Below are positions 16,411-24,481 of a stretch of DNA of 58,077 nt, one piece after another. Where the stretch lies: NCBI GenBank assembly GCA_937902985.1, contig CALFNG010000477.1, positions 1 through 58,077 on the forward strand, given 5' to 3'. The stretch comes from an uncultured Myxococcales bacterium (GTDB lineage Bacteria; Myxococcota_A; Polyangia; Polyangiales; Polyangiaceae). The notes beneath the pieces were generated by a model that was not told the DNA's origin, did no database searches, and worked only from the letters and a program-made list of their open reading frames with translations. The position numbers were made by a program, and so were the translations under genes. The first letter of the stretch is position 1, and every line of letters begins with the position of its first letter.

Positions 16411-17468
16411 GGGCGCACTTCTCGGTGCTCGCCGTCCTCGCGCTCGCGTTCGCGCTCGGGGCGTGCGCGGGCGTGCTCGGGTTGCGACGCGAGCCGGCGA
16501 CGCACCGCTTCGAGCACCGCGCGCACGTGCTGAAGGGGATCAACTGCGTCGAGTGCCATGTCGGGGTCGTCGGCGCCGACACCACCGGCGCCGCGCACTT
16601 CCCGCCCGACGCGACGTGCCGGCGCTGCCACGCGAAGCCGCACGACGAGCGCGCCTGCAACGGCTGTCATGGGGAGCTCTACGTGCGCGAGGGCGTCGAG
16701 CTCGCCCGGGAGCACCTGCGGTTCGAACATCGGAAGCACATGGCGGCGACCCATGGCGACTGCGTCCGCTGCCACATCGAAGTGACCGAGGACCGCCCCG
16801 AGGCGATCCTCCCCAAGATGGCCGGCTGCTTCGGCTGCCACGAGCACCGCGATCAGTGGGCTCTGCGCGACTGCGCCGCCTGCCACGTCGATCTGGGCGA
16901 CGAGGGAACACCCCCGGCGGACCACCTCGTGCACGAGGGAGACTTCGTACGCGAGCACGGCGTCCGCGCCGCGAGCGCTCGGGACCTCTGCGCGAGTTGC
17001 CACACCGAGCGCGAGTGCGCGGGCTGCCACGGCGTCGGCACCGTGCCCGTGCTCCCGGCGCAGCTCGCGTTCGACGACGTGCGCCTCTCGGGGCTCCATC
17101 GAGCCGGCTTCCGCGCCAGGCACGCGGAGGAAGCGCGCGCCGACCCGGGCCTCTGCACGACGTGCCACAGCGAGAGCTCGTGCAACGATTGCCACACGGC
17201 AGAGCGCGTGTCGCCCGCGTCCGGCGCGCGCAGCCCGCATCCGCCGGGGTGGATCACGACCGGGCTCGGGGGCGGCGAGCATGGTCTGCAAGCGCGCATC
17301 GATCCGGCGTCGTGCGCCGCGTGCCACGGCGGCGCGGGCGAGCAGCTGTGCGTCGGCTGTCACCGCGTCGGAGGGCCCGGGGGCAACCCGCACCCCGCCG
17401 GCTTCTCGAGCACCAAGGCCAAGACGCACGATCTGCCGTGTCGGCTCTGCCACGGAGTCGGCCCGTGA
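16407..17468 (+). CDS. Thirteen-haem c-type cytochrome lipoprotein
   Basis: A protein of 353 residues with lipoprotein signal FSVLAVLALAFALGAC. I count 13 CXXCH haem motifs (CVECH, CRRCH, CNGCH, CVRCH, CFGCH, CAACH, CASCH, CAGCH, CTTCH, CNDCH, CAACH, CVGCH, CRLCH), many with the distal-His lead-in typical of cytochrome c3/MtrA-type folds (HRFEHRAHVL, RFEHRKHM). It probably carries electrons across the periplasm or through the adjacent barrel. It is translationally coupled on both sides: ATGA with the barrel and GTGA with the next cytochrome. Confidence 0.92.
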   Translation: MRAHFSVLAVLALAFALGACAGVLGLRREPATHRFEHRAHVLKGINCVECHVGVVGADTTGAAHFPPDATCRRCHAKPHDERACNGCHGELYVREGVELAREHLRFEHRKHMAATHGDCVRCHIEVTEDRPEAILPKMAGCFGCHEHRDQWALRDCAACHVDLGDEGTPPADHLVHEGDFVREHGVRAASARDLCASCHTERECAGCHGVGTVPVLPAQLAFDDVRLSGLHRAGFRARHAEEARADPGLCTTCHSESSCNDCHTAERVSPASGARSPHPPGWITTGLGGGEHGLQARIDPASCAACHGGAGEQLCVGCHRVGGPGGNPHPAGFSSTKAKTHDLPCRLCHGVGP

Positions 17469-19021
17469 AGCGGCCCCGCACGCTGGCCGCCGCCCTGGTG
17501 ATCGCCCTGTTGCTGATCGCGGCGGGCATCGCCACGACGGTCGTCGTCTCGCGCGGGAGGACGAAGGGTGTGCCGCCCGAACTCGTGCCCCCTTCGTGGG
17601 CCGAATACCGGACGAGCCCGGGCCACGCGTTCCACGTCGGAGGCGGGAAGGCCGAGTGCAAGGACTGTCACGACTTCCAGCGCGAAGGCTTCAAGAACCC
17701 GGGCGTCGCCCCTTGCCTGCGGTGCCACGAGACGCAGGCCAAGCGCGCGCACACCGGGAACGCCGAGAAGCCCACGACCTGCCTGACGTGCCACGCCTTC
17801 GCGCCGGACATCGCGCCTCCGAAATGCGTGTCGTGCCACGCCCAGCCCGAGGGTCACTTCGCCGCCATCGGGGTCCACGCGACGACCGAATGCACGCAGT
17901 GCCACCGCATGCACGAGGAGCCGTCGGTCGTCGTGAAGGATTGCACGACGTGCCACAAGCAGCGGGCGCTCCGGCACGCCGAGCACGTCGACTCGAAGGG
18001 GTGCAGCGACTGCCACCTGCCGCACACGCCCGCGCTCGCGGCCTTGACGATGTGCTCCACCTGCCACACGCAGCCGGCGGGTCCGCGGCCCGCCGACCAC
18101 GACTCGTGCATCGGGTGCCACAAGCCGCACGACTTCTTCGCGAACGGCGCCGCAGCCTGCATCGGCTGCCATGGTCTCAAGCCGACGCTCATGGCCGACG
18201 TCGTCCCCAAGCACGCGGTCTGTACGAGCTGCCACACGCCGCACGCTCCGATGCTGGCCGCGCAGTCATGCGTCGGCTGCCACGCCACGGTCCAGCCGCT
18301 TCACGACGGCAAGACGGCGTGCGTCGGGTGCCATGAGCCGCACGCTGGCGACGTGAACACGAAGGTCGACCGGTGCACGAGCTGCCACGCGAAGGTCGCC
18401 CTCGCGGACACGGCGGCTCACGCGGGCGGGATCGCCTGCGTCGGCTGCCACAAGCCCCACGACTTCGCGCCGCCCGCCGACCGGCGGGCGCTCTGTGCGA
18501 CGTGCCACGCGCGCGAGGCGACCCTGTCGAGCACGAACAAGGGCCACCTCGATTGCGCCTCCTGTCACGGGGCCTCGGCGCACACCCCGACCAAGGTTCC
18601 CATCTGCGGAACCTGTCACGCCGCCGAGCTGGCGAGCGCGCCCCCCGGACACCAGGCGTGCCTCGGGTGCCACGATCCGCACGGCGGCGCGCGCCCTCCG
18701 GCAAACGCCTGCCGGACCTGCCACGAGGACAAGTTCGGCGGCAATCACGCGCCCGTGGCGGGCGGGTGCCAGACTTGCCATCGCCCGCACGGCCCTTCGG
18801 GGCCCGCCGCGCCGCCGGCGTGCTTGACGTGCCACGTGCGCGAGAAGCTCCCGGCCCTCCACGCGATGTCCGGGCACGTGACGTGCCTCGAGTGCCACAC
18901 GTCACACGGTCCCCCGCGCGCCGACCGCGCGACATGCACGGCGGGGAGCTGCCACACGGACCGGCGCGAGCACCAGCCGCAGGCGCTGGTCTGCGACGGC
19001 TGCCACGTCTTCCAGAAGTAG
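17465..19021 (+). CDS. 25-haem c-type cytochrome with N-terminal membrane anchor
   Basis: A protein of 518 residues starting at GTG. Residues 5-30 form one hydrophobic helix (LAAALVIALLLIAAGIATTVVV) without a clear cleavage site, so it may stay anchored in the inner membrane. The rest holds 24 CXXCH motifs plus one CTAGSCH (CX4CH), about one haem per 20 residues, many as CXGCHKPH or CXXCHTPH as in doubled-CXXCH domains. The density and even spacing imply an extended haem wire spanning the periplasm. It is the last gene of the barrel operon and ends 17 bases from the convergent cytochrome gene. Confidence 0.92.
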   Translation: MKRPRTLAAALVIALLLIAAGIATTVVVSRGRTKGVPPELVPPSWAEYRTSPGHAFHVGGGKAECKDCHDFQREGFKNPGVAPCLRCHETQAKRAHTGNAEKPTTCLTCHAFAPDIAPPKCVSCHAQPEGHFAAIGVHATTECTQCHRMHEEPSVVVKDCTTCHKQRALRHAEHVDSKGCSDCHLPHTPALAALTMCSTCHTQPAGPRPADHDSCIGCHKPHDFFANGAAACIGCHGLKPTLMADVVPKHAVCTSCHTPHAPMLAAQSCVGCHATVQPLHDGKTACVGCHEPHAGDVNTKVDRCTSCHAKVALADTAAHAGGIACVGCHKPHDFAPPADRRALCATCHAREATLSSTNKGHLDCASCHGASAHTPTKVPICGTCHAAELASAPPGHQACLGCHDPHGGARPPANACRTCHEDKFGGNHAPVAGGCQTCHRPHGPSGPAAPPACLTCHVREKLPALHAMSGHVTCLECHTSHGPPRADRATCTAGSCHTDRREHQPQALVCDGCHVFQK

Positions 19022-19038
19022 GGGCCCCGAGGCCGAGG

Positions 19039-20622
19039 CTACTGGCCGAGTTCGACCAGGCCGTCCACGTGGAGCGCCTTGCCGCTGGCCGCGATGAGGG
19101 GCACGCCCGCCGGATCGAGCATGACCTCGCTCCCGTGACACGAGGGCCGGTTGCACCCCGTCGACGACGTGTGCTCGCTCGGAGGAATGCCGTGGCACGT
19201 CCCGCAGGCGGCGGCCTTCCCCGACGCGTCGTTCCACGCGGGGGTCGCCGCCGGGTCGGGCAAGTTCGCGCCGTGGCAGGCGACGGCGCTGCACGTCGTC
19301 CCGTTCCACGAGGGCGAGGCGCCGCGGGCGAGCGCCAGACCGGAGAACGCGACATGGACGACCCCGTCGAGGTGGACGGGGTCGATCACGGTCGACGGGA
19401 CGACGTGGCACGTGGCGCACGCGATGGCCGCCGCGATGGAGGGGTTCTCGTGCGCCGGGTGCGCGCCCGCGGCCGGCCAGGGATCGTCGTCGGTCCGCCC
19501 GTGGCACGCGCCGCACTTGCCGCTGCCGTCGCCGAGGTCGACGACTCCGTTGAGGTGCAGCGGACCGCCCCGCAGCGCGGTTCCGGTCGCGTCGGGCTCG
19601 GCGTGGCAGTTCGTGCAGGGTCCGGGGAAGTGATTCGCGGGCGGGGAGCGATGGCAATCGTTGCAGCCCATCGGCGTCGTCTCGCCCCATTTCGGGCGCG
19701 TGCGCGCGCCGCCCTGATCGTGGCAGGAGACCGCGCAGGCGCCGGTCGTCGCGTCGTACGCCCCCCCGGACGCGACGACGGCGGGGTCGAAGACGACGTC
19801 GACGACCCCGTTTCCGTGGCGCCCGCTGACGACGTCGGCGGCGTCGGGGACGGGATGGCACGTCGTGCAGGCGAGACCGGACGCGCGCGCCGCCGAGGGC
19901 TGCACGTGCGCGGCGTGTGCGCCCGCGAGCGGCGCGTCGCCCGGAAAGAAGCACGGATCGCGCGGCGGGTACGCGCGCGCTCCCGCTCCGTGGCAGGTGC
20001 CGCACGCGAGCACGCCGCCGGGCTGGTCGTGGCAGCTGGTGCAGGCTGGAGCCGCCGGCGCCGGGAGGGACACGCCCGAGGGGCGCGCGGGCGTGCCCTC
20101 GTGGCAGCGACCGCATGCGGTGGGGTCGTGGGCGTTCAGCATCGGGGCCCAGCGGGCGGCCCGCAAGACGGTGGCGTGGAAGGCGCTCGATCGCGGATCG
20201 ATGATGCCGGGGGCGTGGACGGTGCCGGCGAACGCCGGCGCGCCGGCGGCCACCCACGCCGCGACGACGCCGTGCTCGGCGGCGGTGAGCAGGCCGACGT
20301 GCGGTGGCACGTCGAGGGCGGCGAGGATCGGCGCCCGCCCGTCGGCGGGCAGCGTCGCCGCCGCGCCCGAGGGCGACACGCAGGCGATGACGCCGAGGAA
20401 CGTGGTCGCGCTCCACCCGCCAGATGGCGAATCGCCCTGGTGGCAGGCGGCGCACCGCTGCAGGATTGGCGCGACGTCCGCCACGTAGGCGGGGGGCTGC
20501 GGGGCGGTCGGGCGGTCCTCCGAGCAGGAAGTGAAGAGCGACGCGGCCGCGAGCGCGCACGCCGCCTTGCACCTCCACCCTGAGGACGCGGGCGGCGGCC
20601 TGAGCGCGCCCCCCCCGCGCAT
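19039..20622 (-). CDS. Multihaem cytochrome lipoprotein (CxxxxCH/CXXCH type), 13 haem motifs
   Basis: A protein of 527 residues with signal CALAAASLFTSC (lipobox Cys near 34). It has ten CXXCH motifs, one CAVSCH (CX3CH) and two CX4CH (CSAVACH, CNRPSCH). The alternation of CX4CH and CXXCH with intervening LHLDGxVxV-like strands (PLHLNGVVDLG, PVHLDGVVHVAF, ALHVDGLVELG) matches the CxxxxCH/CxxCH domain of extracellular Geobacter cytochromes. Residues about 45-130 resemble a planctomycete-type cytochrome C domain (VADVAPILQRCAACHQGDSP). The start is fixed by a one-base TGATG overlap with the hexahaem gene. It is probably surface-exposed. Confidence 0.88.
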   Translation of the reverse strand: MRGGGALRPPPASSGWRCKAACALAAASLFTSCSEDRPTAPQPPAYVADVAPILQRCAACHQGDSPSGGWSATTFLGVIACVSPSGAAATLPADGRAPILAALDVPPHVGLLTAAEHGVVAAWVAAGAPAFAGTVHAPGIIDPRSSAFHATVLRAARWAPMLNAHDPTACGRCHEGTPARPSGVSLPAPAAPACTSCHDQPGGVLACGTCHGAGARAYPPRDPCFFPGDAPLAGAHAAHVQPSAARASGLACTTCHPVPDAADVVSGRHGNGVVDVVFDPAVVASGGAYDATTGACAVSCHDQGGARTRPKWGETTPMGCNDCHRSPPANHFPGPCTNCHAEPDATGTALRGGPLHLNGVVDLGDGSGKCGACHGRTDDDPWPAAGAHPAHENPSIAAAIACATCHVVPSTVIDPVHLDGVVHVAFSGLALARGASPSWNGTTCSAVACHGANLPDPAATPAWNDASGKAAACGTCHGIPPSEHTSSTGCNRPSCHGSEVMLDPAGVPLIAASGKALHVDGLVELGQ

Positions 20623-21998
20623 CACTGCGGTCGAAGGGCGATCGCGACGGGAGACGCGCCCATCGCGACGATCGAGTCGTAGACGATCTGCTGCGTGTAC
20701 TTGGTGTTGTGGACGCCCATGGCGCCGCCTCGGGCGATGAGGAAGTAGTTGTAGAGCGCGCCCGCCTGGTCGGCGGCGAGCACCGTTGCGCCGCCGTCGG
20801 CCGCGCCGTTCGGGCGAGCCTTGTCGAGGGTCATATCCGCCGCCGGATCCGCGATGACGGACGCCGGGAGCGCGAGGTACGGCGCCGTCGCCGTCTGGGT
20901 GAGGGCCCCGGCGTTGTTGAGCACCGTTCGCAGCTCGGTCAACGAGGCGCGCACGAGCGACTGGCCGCCGTTCACGTCGAAGTTCACCGCCGTCGCGTGG
21001 CAGCCGATGCACGCGCTGAGCCGCGGGGCGAACGAGTGATCCGGGACCTTCGAGTTATTGGCGACGGGAGGCATGTGACAGTCGATGCACTGGAGCTTCG
21101 CCTGGTGGGCCGACTGCCCGTAGGTCTTGCCGGCGTACGAGTAGCCGCCCATCCCCGAGAACACGTCCGCTTGCGGCCCCTCGTGAGGCCCCCAGTTCAG
21201 GCTGGTGATCTTGTTGCTCGCCGTGACGTACGTCGTCACGTCCTTGCGCGACTTGTGGCAGAAGACGCACGCATTGCCGGGCCCCTGAGAGCCCGTCGTG
21301 TTGAGGAGGCCCGGGACGACGGTCCCCGTCGTGGTGCTGCCCGGCTGGGTCTTCTCGATGTACGAGACATCGGTTGCGCCCGACGGCACGACGAACGGGA
21401 ACGACCCGTCCGTCCACGGGATGCCCGTCTTGTGCGGGTCGTTCGCGTTCGTCACCGCGTGGCACGTGGTGCAGTCGACCTTCGCGACGAGAGCGCCGCC
21501 CGCGTAGGTCGACTCGGTGGAGACCCCGGCGTCCGGCGGATTGCGGTAGAGGATCTGGCCGTTGCCGAGGTGCTCCACCACGCCGCCGTCGGTCGTCCCG
21601 ACCTTGCCGGCCACGCGAAGCGCCACGCCGTCGATCGCGTGGCAGTTGCCGCAGACCGAGCCGGGGGTGGTCCAAGCCGTCGCCTCGTCGCCGCCGACGT
21701 TCGTGATGAACGTCGAGTAGTGCACGCTGCTCTGGTACTGCGTGATGACCCCGTTGAAGCCGTGACAAGGCGAGAGGCACCCGACCGGGAGAACGACGCC
21801 GGCGTCGCCGCCCGCGACGCCCGTCCCCGGCGGACCTTGCGGGCCTGTGATCCCCGGCAGACCCATCGCCCCGGTGACCGCGCCTGCCTCAGCGGATTCG
21901 CCGGCGGGACCTGCGGGTCCGGTCGGACCGGTGCAACTCAACGTGCCGATCGCGAGAACGACGGCAACGAGGACGCCTGCGAGTACCTTCTGGAACAT
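20622..21998 (-). CDS. Hexahaem cytochrome lipoprotein with collagen-like N-terminus
   Basis: A protein of 458 residues. The lipoprotein signal VAVVLAIGTLSC is followed at once by about ten Gly-X-Y collagen-like triplets (GPTGPAGPAGES, then GLPGITGPQGPPGTG). Beyond lie five CXXCH motifs (CGNCH, CTTCH, CVFCH, CIDCH, CIGCH) and one CLSPCH (CX3CH). Several segments recall the NrfA/octahaem cytochrome style (CHKSRKDVTTY, CIDCHMPPVANNS). A ribosome site GGGAGAAG precedes the ATG. It leads the two-gene minus-strand operon. The collagen-like part may trimerise the protein or act as a stalk at the cell surface. Confidence 0.88.
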   Translation of the reverse strand: MFQKVLAGVLVAVVLAIGTLSCTGPTGPAGPAGESAEAGAVTGAMGLPGITGPQGPPGTGVAGGDAGVVLPVGCLSPCHGFNGVITQYQSSVHYSTFITNVGGDEATAWTTPGSVCGNCHAIDGVALRVAGKVGTTDGGVVEHLGNGQILYRNPPDAGVSTESTYAGGALVAKVDCTTCHAVTNANDPHKTGIPWTDGSFPFVVPSGATDVSYIEKTQPGSTTTGTVVPGLLNTTGSQGPGNACVFCHKSRKDVTTYVTASNKITSLNWGPHEGPQADVFSGMGGYSYAGKTYGQSAHQAKLQCIDCHMPPVANNSKVPDHSFAPRLSACIGCHATAVNFDVNGGQSLVRASLTELRTVLNNAGALTQTATAPYLALPASVIADPAADMTLDKARPNGAADGGATVLAADQAGALYNYFLIARGGAMGVHNTKYTQQIVYDSIVAMGASPVAIALRPQ

Positions 21999-22268
21999 GA
22001 TCTTCTCCCGGTCGCGAAATGAGGCCGCACGGCTCCGTTGGTTCGCGGCGAGCGGGAAGCGTGATCCCTCACGCGACGACTCGTCGCCTGCTCGGCCCTG
22101 AACAACGGACCATATTCCGTCACGCCTCCCAGCAGGGCAAGGGGGCGTGACGCAATAAGAAGCAGCCTCTACACGCGCGGCGCGCGCGCCGAGGGAGCAG
22201 AAGCTGGCTCTTCTTGTCGTGACTTTCCCAGGACGCGGACGGCTGCGCCGCCGCTAGCCGCCTCTCGG
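21999..22268. other. Intergenic region upstream of the cytochrome lipoprotein operon
   Basis: This stretch of 270 bases separates the glutamate dehydrogenase stop from the hexahaem cytochrome start, both on the minus strand, and should hold the promoter of the cytochrome pair. I see no convincing -35/-10 or -24/-12 pair. It contains a GC-only palindromic run (GCGCGGCGCGCGCGCC) about 170 bases upstream of the start. No RNA gene or reading frame stands out. Confidence 0.4.
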
Positions 22269-23585
22269 CTACGGGAAGATCTCCCGCTCCTTGTAGACCG
22301 CCTCGATGCGCTGCAGCGCGATCGAGTACGCGGCGAGCCGGAGGTCGCATTTCCTGGCGCGGGCCTGCTCGCTGACTTCGCGGTACGCGCGCTTCATCGC
22401 GACTTCGAGGCGGGCGTCGACCTCTTCTTCGCTCCACGTCTCGGAGCGCTTGTTCTGCACCCACTCGTAGTAGCTGACCGTCACGCCGCCCGCGTTGGCG
22501 AGCACGTCGGGCAAGATGTCGATGCCCTTCTCGAGCGCGAGGCGCTCGCCCGTCGGGTTGCAGGGGCCGTTGGCGCCCTCGGCGATGAGCTTCACGTCGA
22601 GCGACTTGGCCTCGGCCTCGCCGATCTGGTTCTCGAGCGCGCAGGGAGCGAAGATGTCGGCCTTGGTCGAGAAGAACTCTTCGCGCGTGATGGCCTTGCC
22701 GCCCGGGTAGCCGGCGATGCTGCCGTGGATCTCGACGTAGTCTTGCAGCTTGTGCGCGTTCAGGCCTTCGGGGTTGTAGAGGTACCCCGTGTGATCGCCG
22801 ACCGCGACCATGGACACGCCGAGCTTCGACAGGATGACCGCCGTGTTCGAGCCGACGTTGCCGAACCCCTGCACGAGCATGGTCGAGCCTTCGAGGTTGA
22901 AGGCCTTCTCTTCGGCCCACTCGAGGATGCAGTAGACGAGGCCCTGCCCCGTGGCCTTCTGGCGGCCCAGGGTTCCGCCGCTCGCGACCGGCTTGCCGGT
23001 GACGACGCCCTTCACCATCTGCTTCTGGTTCGAACCGACCATGTTCGAGTACGTGTCCATCATCCAGGCCATGGTCTGGCCGTTGGTGCCGACGTCGGGC
23101 GCGGGGATGTCGTATTCGGGGCCGATGTTCTCGCCGAGGGCGTGCGTGAACCGGCGCGTGATGCGCTGGAGCTCGTGCCGCGAGACCGAGTGCGGGTCGA
23201 ACTTGATGCCGCCCTTGCCACCACCGAACGGAAGGCGAAGGAGCGCGGACTTCCACGTCATCATGGCCGCGAGGGCCTTCACGTCGTCGAGCGCGACCTG
23301 CGGGTGGTAGCGCATGCCCCCCTTGAACGGCCCCAGCAGGTTGTTGTGCTGGACGCGGTAGCCCTTGAAGAGACGGATCTCGCCCGTGTCCATCCGGACC
23401 GGGAAGTTGACGATGATCTCGTTCTTCGGCTGGCTGAGGATGGTCGAGACGTAGGGCTCGACCTTCGCGATCTTGGCCGCGCGATCGAGGTAATCCTGGA
23501 TGACCTTGTAGAAGTCGTACTCCCTGAGGCCGGACCCGGGCCGGAGCGACGGTGGGGGGGCGGAGGACATCTGTCGGTCGCTCAT
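22269..23585 (-). CDS. gdhA: Glutamate dehydrogenase (Glu/Leu/Phe/Val dehydrogenase family)
   Basis: A protein of 438 residues that interconverts glutamate with 2-oxoglutarate and ammonia, in the cytoplasm. The substrate domain shows FKGGMRYHP, the catalytic-lysine motif LPFGGGKGGI and PAPDVGTNGQTMAW with the catalytic Asp. The dinucleotide domain has VQGFGNVGSNTA and VAVGDHTGYLYNP. The motifs NEIIVNFPVRMDTGEI and AEGANGPCNPTGE are typical of the hexameric bacterial/archaeal class of about 420 residues. The coenzyme choice cannot be read reliably. It sits 50 bases downstream of cdsA on the same strand. Confidence 0.95.
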   Translation of the reverse strand: MSDRQMSSAPPPSLRPGSGLREYDFYKVIQDYLDRAAKIAKVEPYVSTILSQPKNEIIVNFPVRMDTGEIRLFKGYRVQHNNLLGPFKGGMRYHPQVALDDVKALAAMMTWKSALLRLPFGGGKGGIKFDPHSVSRHELQRITRRFTHALGENIGPEYDIPAPDVGTNGQTMAWMMDTYSNMVGSNQKQMVKGVVTGKPVASGGTLGRQKATGQGLVYCILEWAEEKAFNLEGSTMLVQGFGNVGSNTAVILSKLGVSMVAVGDHTGYLYNPEGLNAHKLQDYVEIHGSIAGYPGGKAITREEFFSTKADIFAPCALENQIGEAEAKSLDVKLIAEGANGPCNPTGERLALEKGIDILPDVLANAGGVTVSYYEWVQNKRSETWSEEEVDARLEVAMKRAYREVSEQARARKCDLRLAAYSIALQRIEAVYKEREIFP

Positions 23586-23634
23586 GTGGTTTCTTCTCGA
23601 CCTCGAAAGTTTGGGGGGAATCTCGACGGGAGGC

Positions 23635-24480
23635 TCACGTGAGGCCTATCCACTGCGTGTATAAGAATACCACGACCGCCGTGACAAGCAGGGCGTCCAC
23701 GCGGTCGAGGATGCCCCCGTGGCCGGGCACGATGTCGCCCGAGTCCTTGATGCCGATCGATCGCTTGAGGAGCGACTCGGCGAGGTCGCCCGCCTGCCCC
23801 AGCGCGCCCCCGACCAACGCGAGCGGAATGGCGTGGGCCACCGGCAGGTTCCCGCGGAGGAAGAAGAACGAGCCGAGCAGCGCGAAGACGACGCTGCCGA
23901 GCAGGCCGCCGATCGCGCCCTCGACGGTCTTCTTGGGCGAGACGGCCTCGTAGAGCTTGTGCTTCCCGAGGAACCGCCCGGCGAAATAGGCGCAGGTGTC
24001 GGCGAACCACGAGAGGCCGAGGCAAAGGAGCACCACGTTCGACCCCACGTCGCCGAGCGTCCGGCGCATGAGCGCGAGCAGCGTCAGCGGAACGACGATG
24101 TAGAGCGGCCCGAAGCCGAGCGCGCACGCGCGGAACGCCGCGGTCTCGATCGCCCCCAGCCGCGCCAGGGTGAAGAGGGGCCCGAACAGCGGCACCGCGA
24201 CCAGTACCGTCGCGACGACGCGCGGGTCCTCGCCGTACAGGTAGATCGCGACCGACGCGGCCGCGGAGACCGCCACGCCCACCCCCTGCGACGTCTTGTC
24301 GCCCGGGTGGGTCATGCCGAAGAGCTCGCGCATGCCCACCAGCGCGACGGCGACCACGAGCAGATAGAAGGCCCACGGCGGCGCCAGGTAGAGCAGGCCC
24401 AGGATGACGGGCACCATGACCGCCGCCGTCGCGAGGCGGATGGCGAGGTTCGACGGCGGCCGGTCGAGTGCCGGGACCAT
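23635..24480 (-). CDS. cdsA: Phosphatidate cytidylyltransferase
   Basis: A protein of 281 residues that makes CDP-diacylglycerol from phosphatidate and CTP, the branch point to phosphatidylglycerol and phosphatidylethanolamine, in the inner membrane. There are about eight membrane helices. The C-terminal CDP-DAG synthase signature is intact (LLKRSIGIKDSGD then PGHGGILDRVD). It starts one base after the uppS stop, the usual uppS-cdsA order that in many bacteria continues to dxr; here dxr is not next, and glutamate dehydrogenase follows instead. Confidence 0.95.
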   Translation of the reverse strand: MVPALDRPPSNLAIRLATAAVMVPVILGLLYLAPPWAFYLLVVAVALVGMRELFGMTHPGDKTSQGVGVAVSAAASVAIYLYGEDPRVVATVLVAVPLFGPLFTLARLGAIETAAFRACALGFGPLYIVVPLTLLALMRRTLGDVGSNVVLLCLGLSWFADTCAYFAGRFLGKHKLYEAVSPKKTVEGAIGGLLGSVVFALLGSFFFLRGNLPVAHAIPLALVGGALGQAGDLAESLLKRSIGIKDSGDIVPGHGGILDRVDALLVTAVVVFLYTQWIGLT

Positions 24481-24481
24481 C

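Noticed and set aside
19021-19039. Intrinsic terminator between the convergent cytochrome genes
   Set aside because: The 17-base gap has a short GGGGCCCC palindrome but no T-run or extended stem.
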